64,000 nucleotides of DNA from Parahoeflea olei (GCF_001703635.1 NZ_LQZT01000004.1:85160-149159); one strand, 5' to 3'. Positions 1 to 11,580 are shown, counted from the stretch's first letter. A program made the numbers and translations. The notes: a model not told the origin generated them from the letters alone.

Positions 1-525
1 CTGCCCGGCTCACCCGTCGAGGTGATTCTCAAGGACGAGCAAAAGCATGTGGGCGATGCCCGCGCCGCAGCCAAGGCACAGGCGGCGGCGTTCGATACCG
101 CTTATGCGTTCGACGCCAATCCCGGTGTGATCGCCGCCTTCAACCCGCTCACGGAACTGGGGGCTGACGCAGGTCGCCTGAGCTACGCGTCGGTCACGCT
201 CGGGCCGCAACCGTTCGGGACCTACGAACTGGCGCTCGAGGAGAAGCAGCTGCCGACGCAAAGGCCCTGCCGCTCCATGAACGGCAGCGCCGCGGGCTTC
301 CACCTCGCCTTCACCCGCGTCAACGGCAAACCCGCCGGCATCACCCTGCACGACGACACCGTGATCCCGGAAAGCCGCGGCTGCCCGCTCGGCTACCGCA
401 TCGGCGGCGTCGTCACCCACATGTCCCCCGGCGCGATCACCCATGCCGTGCTGGTGCTGGTCTTCAGCCCCGGCTTCGAGGGCGAAAGCGCCCGCTGGAC
501 CGCCGTCACCCGTCGCCTTGAATGA
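1..525 (+). CDS. DUF2259-like predicted secreted protein, 5' end missing
   Basis: The frame is open from the first base, so the start and any signal peptide lie outside the window; about 174 C-terminal residues are visible. The end of the protein, with a Cys-Pro-Leu-Gly-Tyr-Arg stretch followed by a run of hydrophobic strand residues and SPGFEGESARWTAVT, resembles the C-terminus of the DUF2259 family of predicted secreted proteins of rhizobia. No enzymatic motif is visible and its function is unknown. Its stop overlaps the ATG of the next gene by four bases (ATGA), so the two are probably co-transcribed. The family assignment is from memory of the pattern and is moderate. Confidence 0.6.
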   Translation: MPGSPVEVILKDEQKHVGDARAAAKAQAAAFDTAYAFDANPGVIAAFNPLTELGADAGRLSYASVTLGPQPFGTYELALEEKQLPTQRPCRSMNGSAAGFHLAFTRVNGKPAGITLHDDTVIPESRGCPLGYRIGGVVTHMSPGAITHAVLVLVFSPGFEGESARWTAVTRRLE

Positions 526-1106
526 ACACGCCCATCAAACGGCACAAGGGACCGGCGCCCAGACCGGCCAACGACAACTCCGATTTTGCCGACCGGTTGC
601 GGGCCGCGCGGCCGGGCTGGCGCGACGCCATTCTCGGCGCCATCGGCTGGGGTGCGGCGATGAGCCTGTCCGCGCAGCTCGCGCTGTGGCTGTCGATGGC
701 CGCGCTCACCTCCCACTACTGGAGCCTGTCCGCGCTGGTGTTTGCCGGCGCGGCGCTCGCCTGGCCGCCAAGCCTGGCGCTGATCCGCTTCCTCGCCTTC
801 GGCCGGTCGCGCGAGACCGCCTTCGCCGCCGCCTTCCTGTGCCTGAGCGTGCTGACCATCGGCATCACCGCCGCGATCTTCGCCATCATCTACCGCAACT
901 TCTATGCCCAGTGGCATGGCGAGCCGTTCACCAAGCTGTGGCTGCTGCAGCTCGCCTTCACCACCGCCTCCGCGCTCTACCAGTTCGCAGTGCTCGGCCT
1001 CAGGCTCTACCTGCCGCTCGGCCTGGCCTTCCTGTTCGGCGCCTCCTGGCTGCTGGCGCGCAGCCACAGGCAGGAGAAACTGCCGTCCAGACCCGTTGTC
1101 CCCTGA
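522..1106 (+). CDS. Hypothetical inner-membrane protein
   Basis: A 194-residue protein with a basic, proline-containing N-terminus (about residues 1-33) followed by four to five hydrophobic segments (roughly 36-60, 65-90, 100-125, 138-155 and 160-178) and a short basic tail, so it is almost certainly an integral inner-membrane protein. I recognise no family and no catalytic motif. The start is fixed by a four-base overlap with the stop of the upstream gene, which suggests translational coupling. Codon use looks like that of its neighbours. Confidence 0.65.
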   Translation: MNTPIKRHKGPAPRPANDNSDFADRLRAARPGWRDAILGAIGWGAAMSLSAQLALWLSMAALTSHYWSLSALVFAGAALAWPPSLALIRFLAFGRSRETAFAAAFLCLSVLTIGITAAIFAIIYRNFYAQWHGEPFTKLWLLQLAFTTASALYQFAVLGLRLYLPLGLAFLFGASWLLARSHRQEKLPSRPVVP

Positions 1107-1185
1107 ACAACGCCGATCGTGCATTTGATTCCGCGGCAAAATGGACTAGACCGGCCGCACAGCCAACCAATTGACGGAACCCGAC

Positions 1186-2508
1186 ATGATCCCGCGTTAC
1201 TCCCGCCCCGAAATGGTCCACGTCTGGTCGCCCGAATCCAAGTTCCGGATCTGGTTCGAGATCGAGGCGCATGCCTGCGATGCGCTCGCCGAACTGGGCG
1301 TGATCCCGAAGGAAGCGGCGCGCACCATTTGGGACAAGGGCGGCGCGGCCACCTTCGACATCGACCGCATCGACGAGATCGAGCGCGAGACCAAGCACGA
1401 CGTCATCGCCTTCCTAACGCATCTCGCCGAAATCGTCGGACCCGACGCGCGCTTCGTGCACCAGGGCATGACCTCGTCGGACGTGCTCGACACCTGTTTC
1501 TCGGTGCAGCTGGTCAAGGCCACCGATCTTCTGCTTGCCGACATGGACGCGCTTCTGGCCGCCATCAAGCGCCGCGCAATCGAGCACAAGGACACCGTCT
1601 GCATCGGCCGCTCGCACGGCATCCATGCCGAACCCGTAACCTTCGGCCTGAAGATGGCAGAGGCCTATGCCGAATTCGACCGCTGCCGCACCCGGCTCGT
1701 GAACGCCCGCGCCGAGATTGCCACCTGCGCCATTTCCGGCGCCGTCGGCACCTTCGCCAATATCGATCCGCGCGTCGAGGAACATGTCGCCAAGGCGCTG
1801 GGGCTCGAGGCCGAGCCGGTCTCGACCCAGGTGATCCCGCGCGACCGCCACGCCATGTTCTTCGCAACGCTGGGCGTGATCGCCTCCTCGATCGAGCGGG
1901 TCGCCACCGAGATCCGGCACCTGCAGCGCACCGAGGTGCTCGAGGCCGAAGAATTCTTCTCCAAGGGCCAGAAGGGCTCGTCGGCGATGCCGCACAAGCG
2001 CAATCCGGTGCTGACCGAAAACCTCACGGGCCTCGCCCGGCTGGTGCGCATGGCGGTCACCCCGGCGATGGAGAACGTGGCGCTGTGGCACGAGCGCGAC
2101 ATTTCGCACTCTTCCGTCGAGCGCATGATCGGGCCGGACGCCACCGTCACCCTCGATTTCGCGCTGCACCGCCTGACCGGCGTGATCGACAAGCTGGTGG
2201 TCTATCCCGAGCGCATGGCCGGCAACATGAACCGGCTCGGCGGGCTGGTGCATTCCCAGCGCATCCTGCTCGCGCTCACCCAGGCCGGCTCCTCCCGCGA
2301 GGACGCCTATCGCCTGGTGCAGCGCAACGCCATGAAGGTGTGGAACAGCTACCAGGTCTCGGGTGACTCCGAAGTCGACTTCCTGACCGAACTGCTCAAT
2401 GACGAAGATGTTCGCAAGTATCTCTCTGAAACGGAGATCCGCGACCGCTTCGATCTTGGCTATCACACCAAGCATGTCGACACGATCTTCAATCGCGTCT
2501 TCGGCTGA
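1186..2508 (+). CDS. purB: Adenylosuccinate lyase
   Basis: Cleaves SAICAR to AICAR and adenylosuccinate to AMP in purine synthesis, releasing fumarate; cytosolic homotetramer. The product is 440 residues, normal for the family. It carries the fumarase/aspartase-superfamily signature SSAMPHKRNP (near residue 265) and the N-terminal PRYSRPEM start typical of rhizobial PurB. I chose the ATG at 1186 over an in-frame TTG at 1171 because homologues begin MIPRYSRPEM. The gene stands apart from purC (2.5 kb downstream) with non-purine genes between, a layout also seen in other rhizobia. Confidence 0.97.
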   Translation: MIPRYSRPEMVHVWSPESKFRIWFEIEAHACDALAELGVIPKEAARTIWDKGGAATFDIDRIDEIERETKHDVIAFLTHLAEIVGPDARFVHQGMTSSDVLDTCFSVQLVKATDLLLADMDALLAAIKRRAIEHKDTVCIGRSHGIHAEPVTFGLKMAEAYAEFDRCRTRLVNARAEIATCAISGAVGTFANIDPRVEEHVAKALGLEAEPVSTQVIPRDRHAMFFATLGVIASSIERVATEIRHLQRTEVLEAEEFFSKGQKGSSAMPHKRNPVLTENLTGLARLVRMAVTPAMENVALWHERDISHSSVERMIGPDATVTLDFALHRLTGVIDKLVVYPERMAGNMNRLGGLVHSQRILLALTQAGSSREDAYRLVQRNAMKVWNSYQVSGDSEVDFLTELLNDEDVRKYLSETEIRDRFDLGYHTKHVDTIFNRVFG

Positions 2509-2668
2509 AATCCTTCCAGGGTGGCGGGTCGCGAAGACAGCCGCGGCCCGCCTGAATCAAGTCTGTCACAAAGCGTGAGCGCTCCGCCTCGCTCTCGCCT
2601 ATTTGCTGCCGCGTTACCGCCCCTGTTCTCGGCCATGATCGCTTCATCCGTGAGAGATGGAGAGTTTC

Positions 2669-2902
2669 ATGCACGACATTCGCAGTTTCTCGACCGCCCA
2701 GCGGCAGAAGAACCAGGAACGGGGCTATGAGCCCCCCGACATGGCGGAAGCCAGCGCGGCGCTCTGGGTGGCGCTGGCCGCCATCATACTGATCATCGCC
2801 GGCCTGTCCCTGTTCGCCCACAACGGGCTCAACAATGGCGGCGCGCCGTTCGTGATCACGCCCTCGCCGCAGGCTGGAGACCATTTGTCCGCCGTGCAGT
2901 GA
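2669..2902 (+). CDS. Small single-pass membrane protein, hypothetical
   Basis: About 77 residues: a polar N-terminus, one strong hydrophobic segment (roughly residues 33-52, rich in Ala, Ile and Leu) and a short Gly/Pro/Ser tail, so probably a bitopic inner-membrane protein. The ATG at 2669 is preferred over an in-frame ATG at 2657 because a GGAGAG ribosome-binding sequence lies five bases before it. No family recognised. It sits alone between purB and a hydrolase gene on the same strand. Confidence 0.55.
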   Translation: MHDIRSFSTAQRQKNQERGYEPPDMAEASAALWVALAAIILIIAGLSLFAHNGLNNGGAPFVITPSPQAGDHLSAVQ

Positions 2903-2983
2903 CGGCGGTTCCGGACCCGGTTTCACCGGTTCTGACGGCATTCGGCGGTTGACATTTGTGCGGCACTCCGCCACCTCGGCCGC

Positions 2984-3538
2984 ATGAAAGCCGCCGAAGC
3001 AGACATCCTGATCGTCCCCGGATACACCAATTCCGGCCCTGACCACTGGCAATCGCGCTGGCAGGCGCGCCTCTCCACCGCCCGCCGCGTCGAACAGGAC
3101 GCCTGGGCCAAGCCGGTCTGCGAAGACTGGACCGCCCGGTTCGCCGACTATGTGGAAAAGGCCAAGCGGCCGGTGGTCGTCATCGCCCATTCGCTCGGCG
3201 TGGCCACCGTGCTCAAGGCCGTGCCGCAATGCGGCGACAAGATCGCCGGCGCGTTTCTGGTGGCGCCGCCCGAAGTCGACAATCCCAAGATCAGGCCGCG
3301 TCACCTGATGACCTTCGGCCCCTATACGGAAGATCCGCTGCCGTTTCCCTCGATCGTGGTGGCAAGCCGCAACGATCCGTTCGGCTCCTTCACCCATGCC
3401 GGCGACATGGCCAATGCCTGGGGCGCGATGCTCGTCGATGCCGGCGAAGCCGGGCACATCAACGCCGAATCCGGCCATGGTCCCTGGCCGGAAGGCATCA
3501 TGGTGTTCGCGCATTTCCTGGCCCGGCTCACCCGCTGA
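2984..3538 (+). CDS. RBBP9/YdeN-type serine hydrolase
   Basis: An alpha/beta hydrolase of 184 residues, the usual size for the compact RBBP9/YdeN family. It starts with ILIVPGYTNSGPDHWQ, a family hallmark, and has the nucleophile elbow AHSLG with Ser70. An Asp in SRNDPFGSF (about 129) and a His in the AGHINAESGHG segment (about 154-162) supply the rest of the triad. The natural substrate is unknown; the family is cytoplasmic. It stands alone and converges with the aldolase gene downstream. Confidence 0.85.
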   Translation: MKAAEADILIVPGYTNSGPDHWQSRWQARLSTARRVEQDAWAKPVCEDWTARFADYVEKAKRPVVVIAHSLGVATVLKAVPQCGDKIAGAFLVAPPEVDNPKIRPRHLMTFGPYTEDPLPFPSIVVASRNDPFGSFTHAGDMANAWGAMLVDAGEAGHINAESGHGPWPEGIMVFAHFLARLTR

Positions 3539-3574
3539 GCCTGCGCGGGGCGCGCGCCAGGCGCGCCTTCAGGC

Positions 3575-4336
3575 TCAGCCCCGGGCCTTGCCCAGCATCA
3601 CCGCAGCCCCGGCCTGCATCAGGCCCGGATCGGTGTTAAGTGCGGCCAGCCGGTAGCCCATGGACGCAAAGCGCGGCACGTCCGCGGGATCGACCGCAAA
3701 AATCGCCGCATGCTTGCCGGCGGCGCGGGCCCTGCCGCCGATTTCGGCAATCACGTCCTGCAGTTCCGCATTGTGCGGATCGACCCCCGCCCCGTTGAAC
3801 CAGGAGATCGACAGGTCGGACGGACCGACGAAGATCCCGTCGATGCCGTCGGTTTCCAGGATCTCGTCGAGTACGGCGAAGGCTTCCCGGGTCTCGATCA
3901 TCGCCAGCGAGACCGTGCGCGCATTGGCTTCGGCGAAATAGCGCGCGGGCGTGAAATCGGAATAGACCTGCAGCGCCTTGGTCGGCCCCCAGGAGCGCTC
4001 GCCGAGCGGCGGGTATTTCATCGCGCGACCGAAAGCCCGCGCATCGGCCACCGAATTGATCATCGGCGCGATCACCGCCTCGAAGCCCATGTCGAGCCCC
4101 CGGCTGGCAAGGTCGTTGCGTCCCACGGGAATGCGCAGGATCGCGGGCTTGTTCGCCGCCACGATGCCCCGGACGGAGGCAAAGGCGGTCGATTCGCTGT
4201 GGGCGCCGTGCTGCATGTCGATGGTCACGGTATCGAACGGGCACGCGGCCATGAGTCCCGCCATCTCCGGCGAGGCCGAACCCGACCAGGCGGTGATCAG
4301 CATCTTGTCCTGATCCAGCAAATTCTTCAAATACAT
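3575..4336 (-). CDS. HpcH/HpaI-family aldolase
   Basis: A class II, metal-dependent aldolase of 253 residues in the family that cleaves 4-hydroxy-2-oxo acids such as 2,4-dihydroxyhept-2-enedioate and 2-keto-3-deoxy sugar acids into pyruvate plus an aldehyde. Visible family features are DTVTIDMQHG near residue 37, the catalytic Arg in ILRIPVGR, the metal-binding Glu in AMIETREA and IFVGPSDLS with the second ligand. The gene is isolated, with no degradation cluster around it, so its true substrate cannot be inferred. Confidence 0.85.
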   Translation of the reverse strand: MYLKNLLDQDKMLITAWSGSASPEMAGLMAACPFDTVTIDMQHGAHSESTAFASVRGIVAANKPAILRIPVGRNDLASRGLDMGFEAVIAPMINSVADARAFGRAMKYPPLGERSWGPTKALQVYSDFTPARYFAEANARTVSLAMIETREAFAVLDEILETDGIDGIFVGPSDLSISWFNGAGVDPHNAELQDVIAEIGGRARAAGKHAAIFAVDPADVPRFASMGYRLAALNTDPGLMQAGAAVMLGKARG

Positions 4337-4416
4337 GTCACTCTCTCTCCCTGTCGCGGGTCCCCATGCGGCGGCTGTGTCCCCGCCCCGCGACCCGGCC
4401 CTCCTTCAAGACAACA

Positions 4417-4450
4417 AAAAACCGCCCACGGCAAGCCGAAGGCGGTTTTT
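4417..4450 (-). terminator. Rho-independent terminator of the zeta-inhibitor gene
   Basis: AAAAACCGCC and GGCGGTTTTT form perfect ten-base arms around a 14-base loop, giving a stem and a T-run on the minus strand just after the stop at 4473. Because of the A/T symmetry it could also act on plus-strand transcripts. Confidence 0.8.
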
Positions 4451-4472
4451 CAGGAGCGCTGCCGCGCCCGAC

Positions 4473-4793
4473 TCAGCTGTTCTGGACCTGGTCGACCGCG
4501 ACGGCCAGCAGTTCCTGCATGTGGCGGCGGATCTGGTGATCCGACTGCTCGACGCCCGCCGCATCGAAATCGCCGCGCACCTTGCGGAACACGTCCTCGT
4601 CGCCGACTTCCTCGAGATCGGCCATCACCACCGACTTGGCATAGTCTTCGGCTTCCTGGCCGGATTTGCCGAGCAGTTCGGCAGCCCACAGGCCCAAAAG
4701 CTTGTTGCGGCGGGCTTCCGCCTTGAATTTCAGCTCCGCATCGTGGGCAAACTTGTTTTCGAATGCCTTTTCGCGATCATTCATGCTGCTCAT
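4473..4793 (-). CDS. DUF1476 protein, F1F0-ATPase inhibitor zeta subunit homologue
   Basis: A 106-residue protein matching DUF1476, the alphaproteobacterial zeta subunit that inhibits the hydrolytic activity of F1-ATPase, as shown for Paracoccus. The N-terminal inhibitory segment NDREKAFENKFAHDAE, the ARRNKLLGLWAAELLG core and the C-terminal helices are all present. The start at 4793 has a GGGAG ribosome-binding site; a second ATG lies three codons downstream. It is divergent from purC, an arrangement shared with other rhizobia, so the 220-bp gap holds two promoters. The role in this organism is inferred from family membership. Confidence 0.88.
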   Translation of the reverse strand: MSSMNDREKAFENKFAHDAELKFKAEARRNKLLGLWAAELLGKSGQEAEDYAKSVVMADLEEVGDEDVFRKVRGDFDAAGVEQSDHQIRRHMQELLAVAVDQVQNS

Positions 4794-5017
4794 GGTTGGC
4801 TCCCGGCTTTGAATCGACAGACCCCATATGGGTGTTGGCCCCATAAAACAAAAGAGCGGCGAAAGTGCAATCTAAACCCGCACTGCGCGCGCAAATCGGG
4901 GGACACTGCCGATAACGGCGTTGTGAAACGCCGGACAATCGGCTAAAGCACGGCTCAAAATCGACCCAAAGCCGAGTTGCCGCGGCTTCAGCCGGCTCAA
5001 CTGACAGAGATCCCCAC

Positions 5018-5782
5018 ATGACCCGTCGCCGCCGTATCTATGAGGGTAAGGCCAAGATCCTCTATGAAGGCCCCGAACCCGGTACGCTGATCCAGTTCTT
5101 CAAGGACGACGCCACCGCCTTCAACAAGAAGAAGCACGATGTCGTTGACGGCAAGGGCGTGCTCAACAACCGGATTTCCGAGTATATCTTCTCGCATCTG
5201 AACCGGATCGGCATCCCCACCCACTTCATCCGCCGCATCAACATGCGCGAGCAGCTGATCAAGGAAGTCGAGATCATCCCGCTCGAGGTGGTGGTGCGCA
5301 ATGTCGCCGCCGGCTCGCTGTCCAAGCGGCTGGGCATCGAGGAAGGCACCGTGCTGCCGCGCTCGATCATCGAATTCTACTACAAGGCCGACGCGCTCGA
5401 CGACCCGATGGTGTCGGAAGAGCATGTCACCGCCTTCGGCTGGGCAAGCCCCCAGGAAATCGACGACATCATGGCGCTCGCCATCCGCGTCAACGACTTC
5501 CTGACCGGCCTGTTCCTGGGCGTCGGCATCCAGCTGGTCGATTTCAAGATCGAATGCGGCCGGCTGTTCGAAGGCGACATGATGCGCATCGTCGTCGCCG
5601 ACGAGATCTCGCCCGATTCCTGCCGCCTGTGGGACGTCAACACCCAGGCCAAGTTCGACAAGGACGTCTTCCGCCGCGACCTGGGCAACCTGGTCGAAGC
5701 CTACCAGGAAGTCGCCCGCCGGCTCGGCATCATGAATGAAAACGAGATGAACCGTCCCTCCGGACCGGTTCTCGTCAAGTAA
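5018..5782 (+). CDS. purC: Phosphoribosylaminoimidazole-succinocarboxamide synthase
   Basis: SAICAR synthetase joins CAIR and aspartate with ATP in step 8 of purine synthesis. The 254-residue product shows the family hallmarks: [15 protein letters not shown] at the N-terminus (nucleotide-binding loop), [16 protein letters not shown] in the centre and DFKIECGR plus [12 protein letters not shown] toward the C-terminus. First gene of purC-purS-purQ, with only 19 bases before purS. Transcribed away from the zeta-inhibitor gene. Confidence 0.97.
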   Translation: MTRRRRIYEGKAKILYEGPEPGTLIQFFKDDATAFNKKKHDVVDGKGVLNNRISEYIFSHLNRIGIPTHFIRRINMREQLIKEVEIIPLEVVVRNVAAGSLSKRLGIEEGTVLPRSIIEFYYKADALDDPMVSEEHVTAFGWASPQEIDDIMALAIRVNDFLTGLFLGVGIQLVDFKIECGRLFEGDMMRIVVADEISPDSCRLWDVNTQAKFDKDVFRRDLGNLVEAYQEVARRLGIMNENEMNRPSGPVLVK

Positions 5783-5801
5783 GCCTGGGGAGTAACCGGA
5801 G

Positions 5802-6044
5802 ATGATCAAGGCACGCGTGACAGTGACGCTCAAGAACGGCGTCCTCGACCCGCAGGGCAAGGCCATCGAGCACGCGCTCGGAGGCTTGGGCTTTTCCGGC
5901 GTCGGCCAGGTCCGCCAGGGCAAGGTGTTCGACGTGGTGCTGGAGACGTCCGACCGCGCCAAGGCCGAAGCCGAACTCAAGGACATGGCCGCCAAGCTCC
6001 TCGCCAACACGGTGATCGAGGATTTTTCGGTCGAGGTGCTCTGA
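5802..6044 (+). CDS. purS: Phosphoribosylformylglycinamidine synthase subunit PurS
   Basis: An 80-residue small subunit that bridges PurL and PurQ in the three-part FGAM synthase. The size and the starting sequence MIKARVTVTLKNGVLDPQGKA are characteristic. A GGAG ribosome-binding sequence precedes the start. Three bases separate its stop from purQ, so the subunits are translated from one message. Confidence 0.96.
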   Translation: MIKARVTVTLKNGVLDPQGKAIEHALGGLGFSGVGQVRQGKVFDVVLETSDRAKAEAELKDMAAKLLANTVIEDFSVEVL

Positions 6045-6047
6045 GCC

Positions 6048-6722
6048 ATGAAAGCCGCAGTCGTCCTGCTCCCCGGTTTGAACCGCGATCGCGACATGAT
6101 CGCGGCGCTGACCAAGATCTCCGGCCAGGCGCCGCAGACGGTCTGGCAAACCGAATCCGCCATCGATGACGATGTCGACCTGATCGTCATTCCCGGCGGT
6201 TTTTCCTATGGCGACTACCTGCGCTGCGGCGCCATCGCCGCGCGAATGCCGGTGATGCAGGCGGTGCGCGAGAAGGCCGAAAGGGGCACCCGCGTGATCG
6301 GCGTGTGCAACGGCTTCCAGATCCTGCTCGAAGCAGGCCTGCTACCCGGCGCGCTGATGCGCAACGCCTCGCTCAAATTCGTCTGCCGCGAAGTCCGGCT
6401 GGAGGTCGCCAACGCCGACACCGCCTTTACCCGCGGCTACAGCCAGGGCCAGATCATCCGCTGCCCGGTGGCCCATCACGACGGCAATTATTTCGCCGAG
6501 GCCGACACGCTCAAGCGCATCGAGGACGGCGGCCAGGTGGCGTTCCGCTACACCGCCGAGACCAACCCCAACGGCTCGGTCAACAACATTGCCGGCATCG
6601 TCAACGAGGCCGGCAATGTGCTCGGCATGATGCCGCACCCGGAAAACCTGATCGAATCCGCCCATGGCGGCGCCGACGGGCGCGCCCTGTTCGAAGCGGC
6701 CCTCGGGCTCGTCGACGCCTGA
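6048..6722 (+). CDS. purQ: Phosphoribosylformylglycinamidine synthase, glutaminase subunit PurQ
   Basis: A class I glutamine amidotransferase of 224 residues that supplies ammonia to PurL. The triad is visible: nucleophile Cys87 in GVCNGFQ, and His197 and Glu199 in MPHPEN. The N-terminal GLNRDRD and [12 protein letters not shown] are typical. It follows purS directly. A lipoprotein gene then separates it from purL by more than 700 bases. Confidence 0.97.
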   Translation: MKAAVVLLPGLNRDRDMIAALTKISGQAPQTVWQTESAIDDDVDLIVIPGGFSYGDYLRCGAIAARMPVMQAVREKAERGTRVIGVCNGFQILLEAGLLPGALMRNASLKFVCREVRLEVANADTAFTRGYSQGQIIRCPVAHHDGNYFAEADTLKRIEDGGQVAFRYTAETNPNGSVNNIAGIVNEAGNVLGMMPHPENLIESAHGGADGRALFEAALGLVDA

Positions 6723-6941
6723 GGGCATCGATGCAGCAGGCCGCTCACCCGTCGCGCCTGAAAGGGCCTGACAGGGGCGCCACCCGTCTCCGGCCGGATG
6801 GCGACGCCGCTTCGCTTGCGTCGTAACGCTTGTCGGTTCGGGGCGCCCCGCCGGTTGCGCCCGCTTCGCGGCATCGGGAATCGTGCTAAGGCACGGGCAT
6901 GAACGGTCCGGAGCCTTGCCCGGCCCTATCGGGAGACAGCG

Positions 6942-7319
6942 ATGAAGCGATTTTGGCGAATGCATGTCGTGGCCCTGGCGCTGGCGCTCTCGGGCTGCGG
7001 CCCGAGTTCCAAGCCCCCTTCGGCCTCGGGCGCGCATGCGGCCGCGGTCGCCACACTGCAGCGCGTCAACACCCAGGCACATGCCTGCTGGCTGAAAGAC
7101 AGCGCGTTTTCCGGCTACGGCATCGTCCCCGAACTCGACACCGCAGGCACGCCGCGGCTCCTGGTGGTGCCGCGCGGCAAGCCGCAATCGCTGCCGCAGG
7201 CGGTGATCGTCGCCTCCGCCGACCGTGCCCAGTTCTACGGGCCGCTCTCCTCCGCGCCGATCGCCACCCGGATCAACTCCGACATTTCGCGCTGGGCGGC
7301 GGGCCGGGCCGGCTGCTAG
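6942..7319 (+). CDS. Small predicted lipoprotein between purQ and purL
   Basis: A 125-residue protein with a basic N-terminus, a short hydrophobic stretch and a lipobox LSGC, so it should be exported and lipid-anchored at about Cys18. The mature part (HACWLKDSAFSGYGIVPELD, then a Pro/Arg-rich segment) resembles small conserved hypothetical proteins of Rhizobiales, but I cannot name a family. GGAGACAGCG precedes the ATG. It lies within the purine cluster on the same strand but has no visible link to purine synthesis. Confidence 0.65.
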   Translation: MKRFWRMHVVALALALSGCGPSSKPPSASGAHAAAVATLQRVNTQAHACWLKDSAFSGYGIVPELDTAGTPRLLVVPRGKPQSLPQAVIVASADRAQFYGPLSSAPIATRINSDISRWAAGRAGC

Positions 7320-7466
7320 CGGCATCCTGTCCCCAGGCGGACTGCACAGGCCGAATCCACAGATTTGCCCGCAGATCGACGATTGAGGCGAAATTCAAGG
7401 TGCCATCCGGCGCGCCAGTGCGCTATAGGCTCGACAACGCGTATGACCAGAAGGGCGACCGCCGCC

Positions 7467-9698
<2,232 letters not shown>

Positions 9699-9719
9699 CC
9701 CGATCAGGAGCCCTGCCCG

Positions 9720-9953
9720 ATGCCGATGAGTGCGAATGACATTGAGAAGATGATCAAGGCTGCGATTCCCGACGCCCAGGTCACGATCCGCGACCTGGCC
9801 GGCGACGGCGATCACTACGCGGCCGAAGTGGTCGCCGAGAGTTTTCGGGGCAAGTCCCGCGTGCAGCAGCACCAGATGGTCTACCAGGCACTGCAAGGCA
9901 ATATGGGCGGCCCGCTGCATGCGCTCGCGCTGCAGACGAGCATTCCCGAATAG
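9720..9953 (+). CDS. BolA/IbaG-family protein
   Basis: A 77-residue BolA-like protein, ending with the family signature in which a conserved His and Leu-rich helix follow SRVQQHQMVYQAL. BolA proteins pair with CGFS monothiol glutaredoxins to carry or sense [2Fe-2S] clusters. A CGFS glutaredoxin gene lies 1.3 kb downstream, which supports such a partnership. AGGAGC precedes the start, and the gene is 21 bases after purL, so the two are probably co-transcribed. Confidence 0.92.
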   Translation: MPMSANDIEKMIKAAIPDAQVTIRDLAGDGDHYAAEVVAESFRGKSRVQQHQMVYQALQGNMGGPLHALALQTSIPE

Positions 9954-9962
9954 GCTCACCCC

Positions 9963-10256
9963 ATGGCCGGATTTCTCGAAGATCTCGTCTCACAGGTCAT
10001 GGAAGGCGTGGTCGATGGCCTGACCCAAAAGACCACGAAGCGGCGCACGCCGCGCACCAGCACAAGCCGCAAGAAACAGGCGGCCCGGCGCAAGAAATCG
10101 GTCAAGACCACGCTTGAAAAGGCGCTGACGGAGGTTCTGTCTGGAACCCAGACCGCCAGCAAGCGGACCAGGACCCGCAAGCTGGCGACACGAGCCACGC
10201 GACGCGCCAAGGCCACCCGTGCCCGGACTCCACGCAAGCCCCGGACGCCAGCCTGA
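9963..10256 (+). CDS. Very basic Lys/Arg/Thr-rich small protein
   Basis: A 97-residue protein: residues 1-20 form an amphipathic acidic start (AGFLEDLVSQVMEGVVDGL), and the rest is rich in Lys, Arg, Thr and Ala with repeated RKK, KRTRTRK and RKPR clusters. That composition suggests a nucleic-acid-binding tail like that of histone H1-type proteins, but no named domain is seen. It lies nine bases after bolA on the same strand. Because GC-rich DNA readily produces Arg-rich open frames, its reality rests mainly on the sensible N-terminus and tight spacing. Confidence 0.5.
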   Translation: MAGFLEDLVSQVMEGVVDGLTQKTTKRRTPRTSTSRKKQAARRKKSVKTTLEKALTEVLSGTQTASKRTRTRKLATRATRRAKATRARTPRKPRTPA

Positions 10257-10310
10257 CGGCAGACCCACGGCGGGAATCTGCTGCTGTGGTCGGCATTTGG
10301 AACGACGGCT

Positions 10311-11147
10311 TCAGCTTTCGGGCGAGCTGGGTTTTTCGAACACCGCCACGATCGGACCGGCCGGCTCGCCCGGGTCGATTTCCATGTCCGTGCCCCAGGC
10401 GAGGCTTGAAACGCTGCCGTCGAAAAAGAGCGCGTCGGGGCACTGCGCCACGTCCCGGAACAGCCGCGCGAACGCCCCGAAGCTCACCGGGTCGCGCGTG
10501 ATCGCGAACACCAGCTTGCCGTCTGCCCGCACGCCCACACCGTTGCGGATATACCGGGTCGTGCCGTCGGGAAGGATGCGCGGATGGATCTCGCCGCCGA
10601 TCACCAGCATCGGCCCGGACTGGGTGGCAAAGGCAGGCGCGATCCCCGCCTCGCGGTAGGCCTCCGTCTCCATCACCCCTGCCGATCCATCGGCGCGCAA
10701 GAAGAACACGCCGTTGGGCTTGAGGTAGAAATTGCCGAACCCGCCACCGGTGTTGAGCGGCGACAGTTCCACCCCGTCCTCGACATAGAGCCCGACCGGC
10801 GTCATGTCGGCGTGATACATCCCGGCATTCATGGCGAGCACCGGTGTCCTGCCCTCGGCCGCGAGCGCGGCCACGGCGGAGCGGACCCGCCCATGGGGCT
10901 TGCCGCTCTCGCCGCGGTAGACGAGCCTCGTTGCATGATCGGCCGGATCGACCACGCACAGGATCGCGCGCGCGCCCTCGAAGGTCGTTTCGGAACAGAT
11001 GTCGGGGCGGACCGCTGCCGTCATCGGCGGTGCCTCCCCAGTGCCGGTGGCACGATCGCGGCGCGGCCCGTGCCATGCCAGAAGTGCTGTCGCCGCCGCC
11101 ACCACGATGAGCGCGATCCAAAAGATGACGGTGCGACGCATCGACAT
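10311..11147 (-). CDS. Phosphodiester glycosidase family (DUF2233) protein
   Basis: A 278-residue protein with an N-terminal membrane or signal segment (residues 8-25) and a DUF2233/NAGPA-type domain, whose members remove GlcNAc from phosphodiesters. Typical blocks are present: VLAMNAGMYHADMTPVGLYV, GGGFGNFYLKPNGVF, TQSGPMLV and the C-terminal FFDGSVSSLAW. It is therefore probably periplasmic or membrane-anchored. It runs against bolA and is divergent from grxD. An in-frame ATG two codons downstream is an alternative start. Confidence 0.85.
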   Translation of the reverse strand: MSMRRTVIFWIALIVVAAATALLAWHGPRRDRATGTGEAPPMTAAVRPDICSETTFEGARAILCVVDPADHATRLVYRGESGKPHGRVRSAVAALAAEGRTPVLAMNAGMYHADMTPVGLYVEDGVELSPLNTGGGFGNFYLKPNGVFFLRADGSAGVMETEAYREAGIAPAFATQSGPMLVIGGEIHPRILPDGTTRYIRNGVGVRADGKLVFAITRDPVSFGAFARLFRDVAQCPDALFFDGSVSSLAWGTDMEIDPGEPAGPIVAVFEKPSSPES

Positions 11148-11247
11148 AGTCTCCGGTTAAAAGGGGCTGCTTCTTGTGTTGTCATGCCGGCCGCGTTATC
11201 TGAAGGCAAAGAAATATCGTGGCCACACGTTTTGAAAGGATACAACG

Positions 11248-11580
<333 letters not shown>

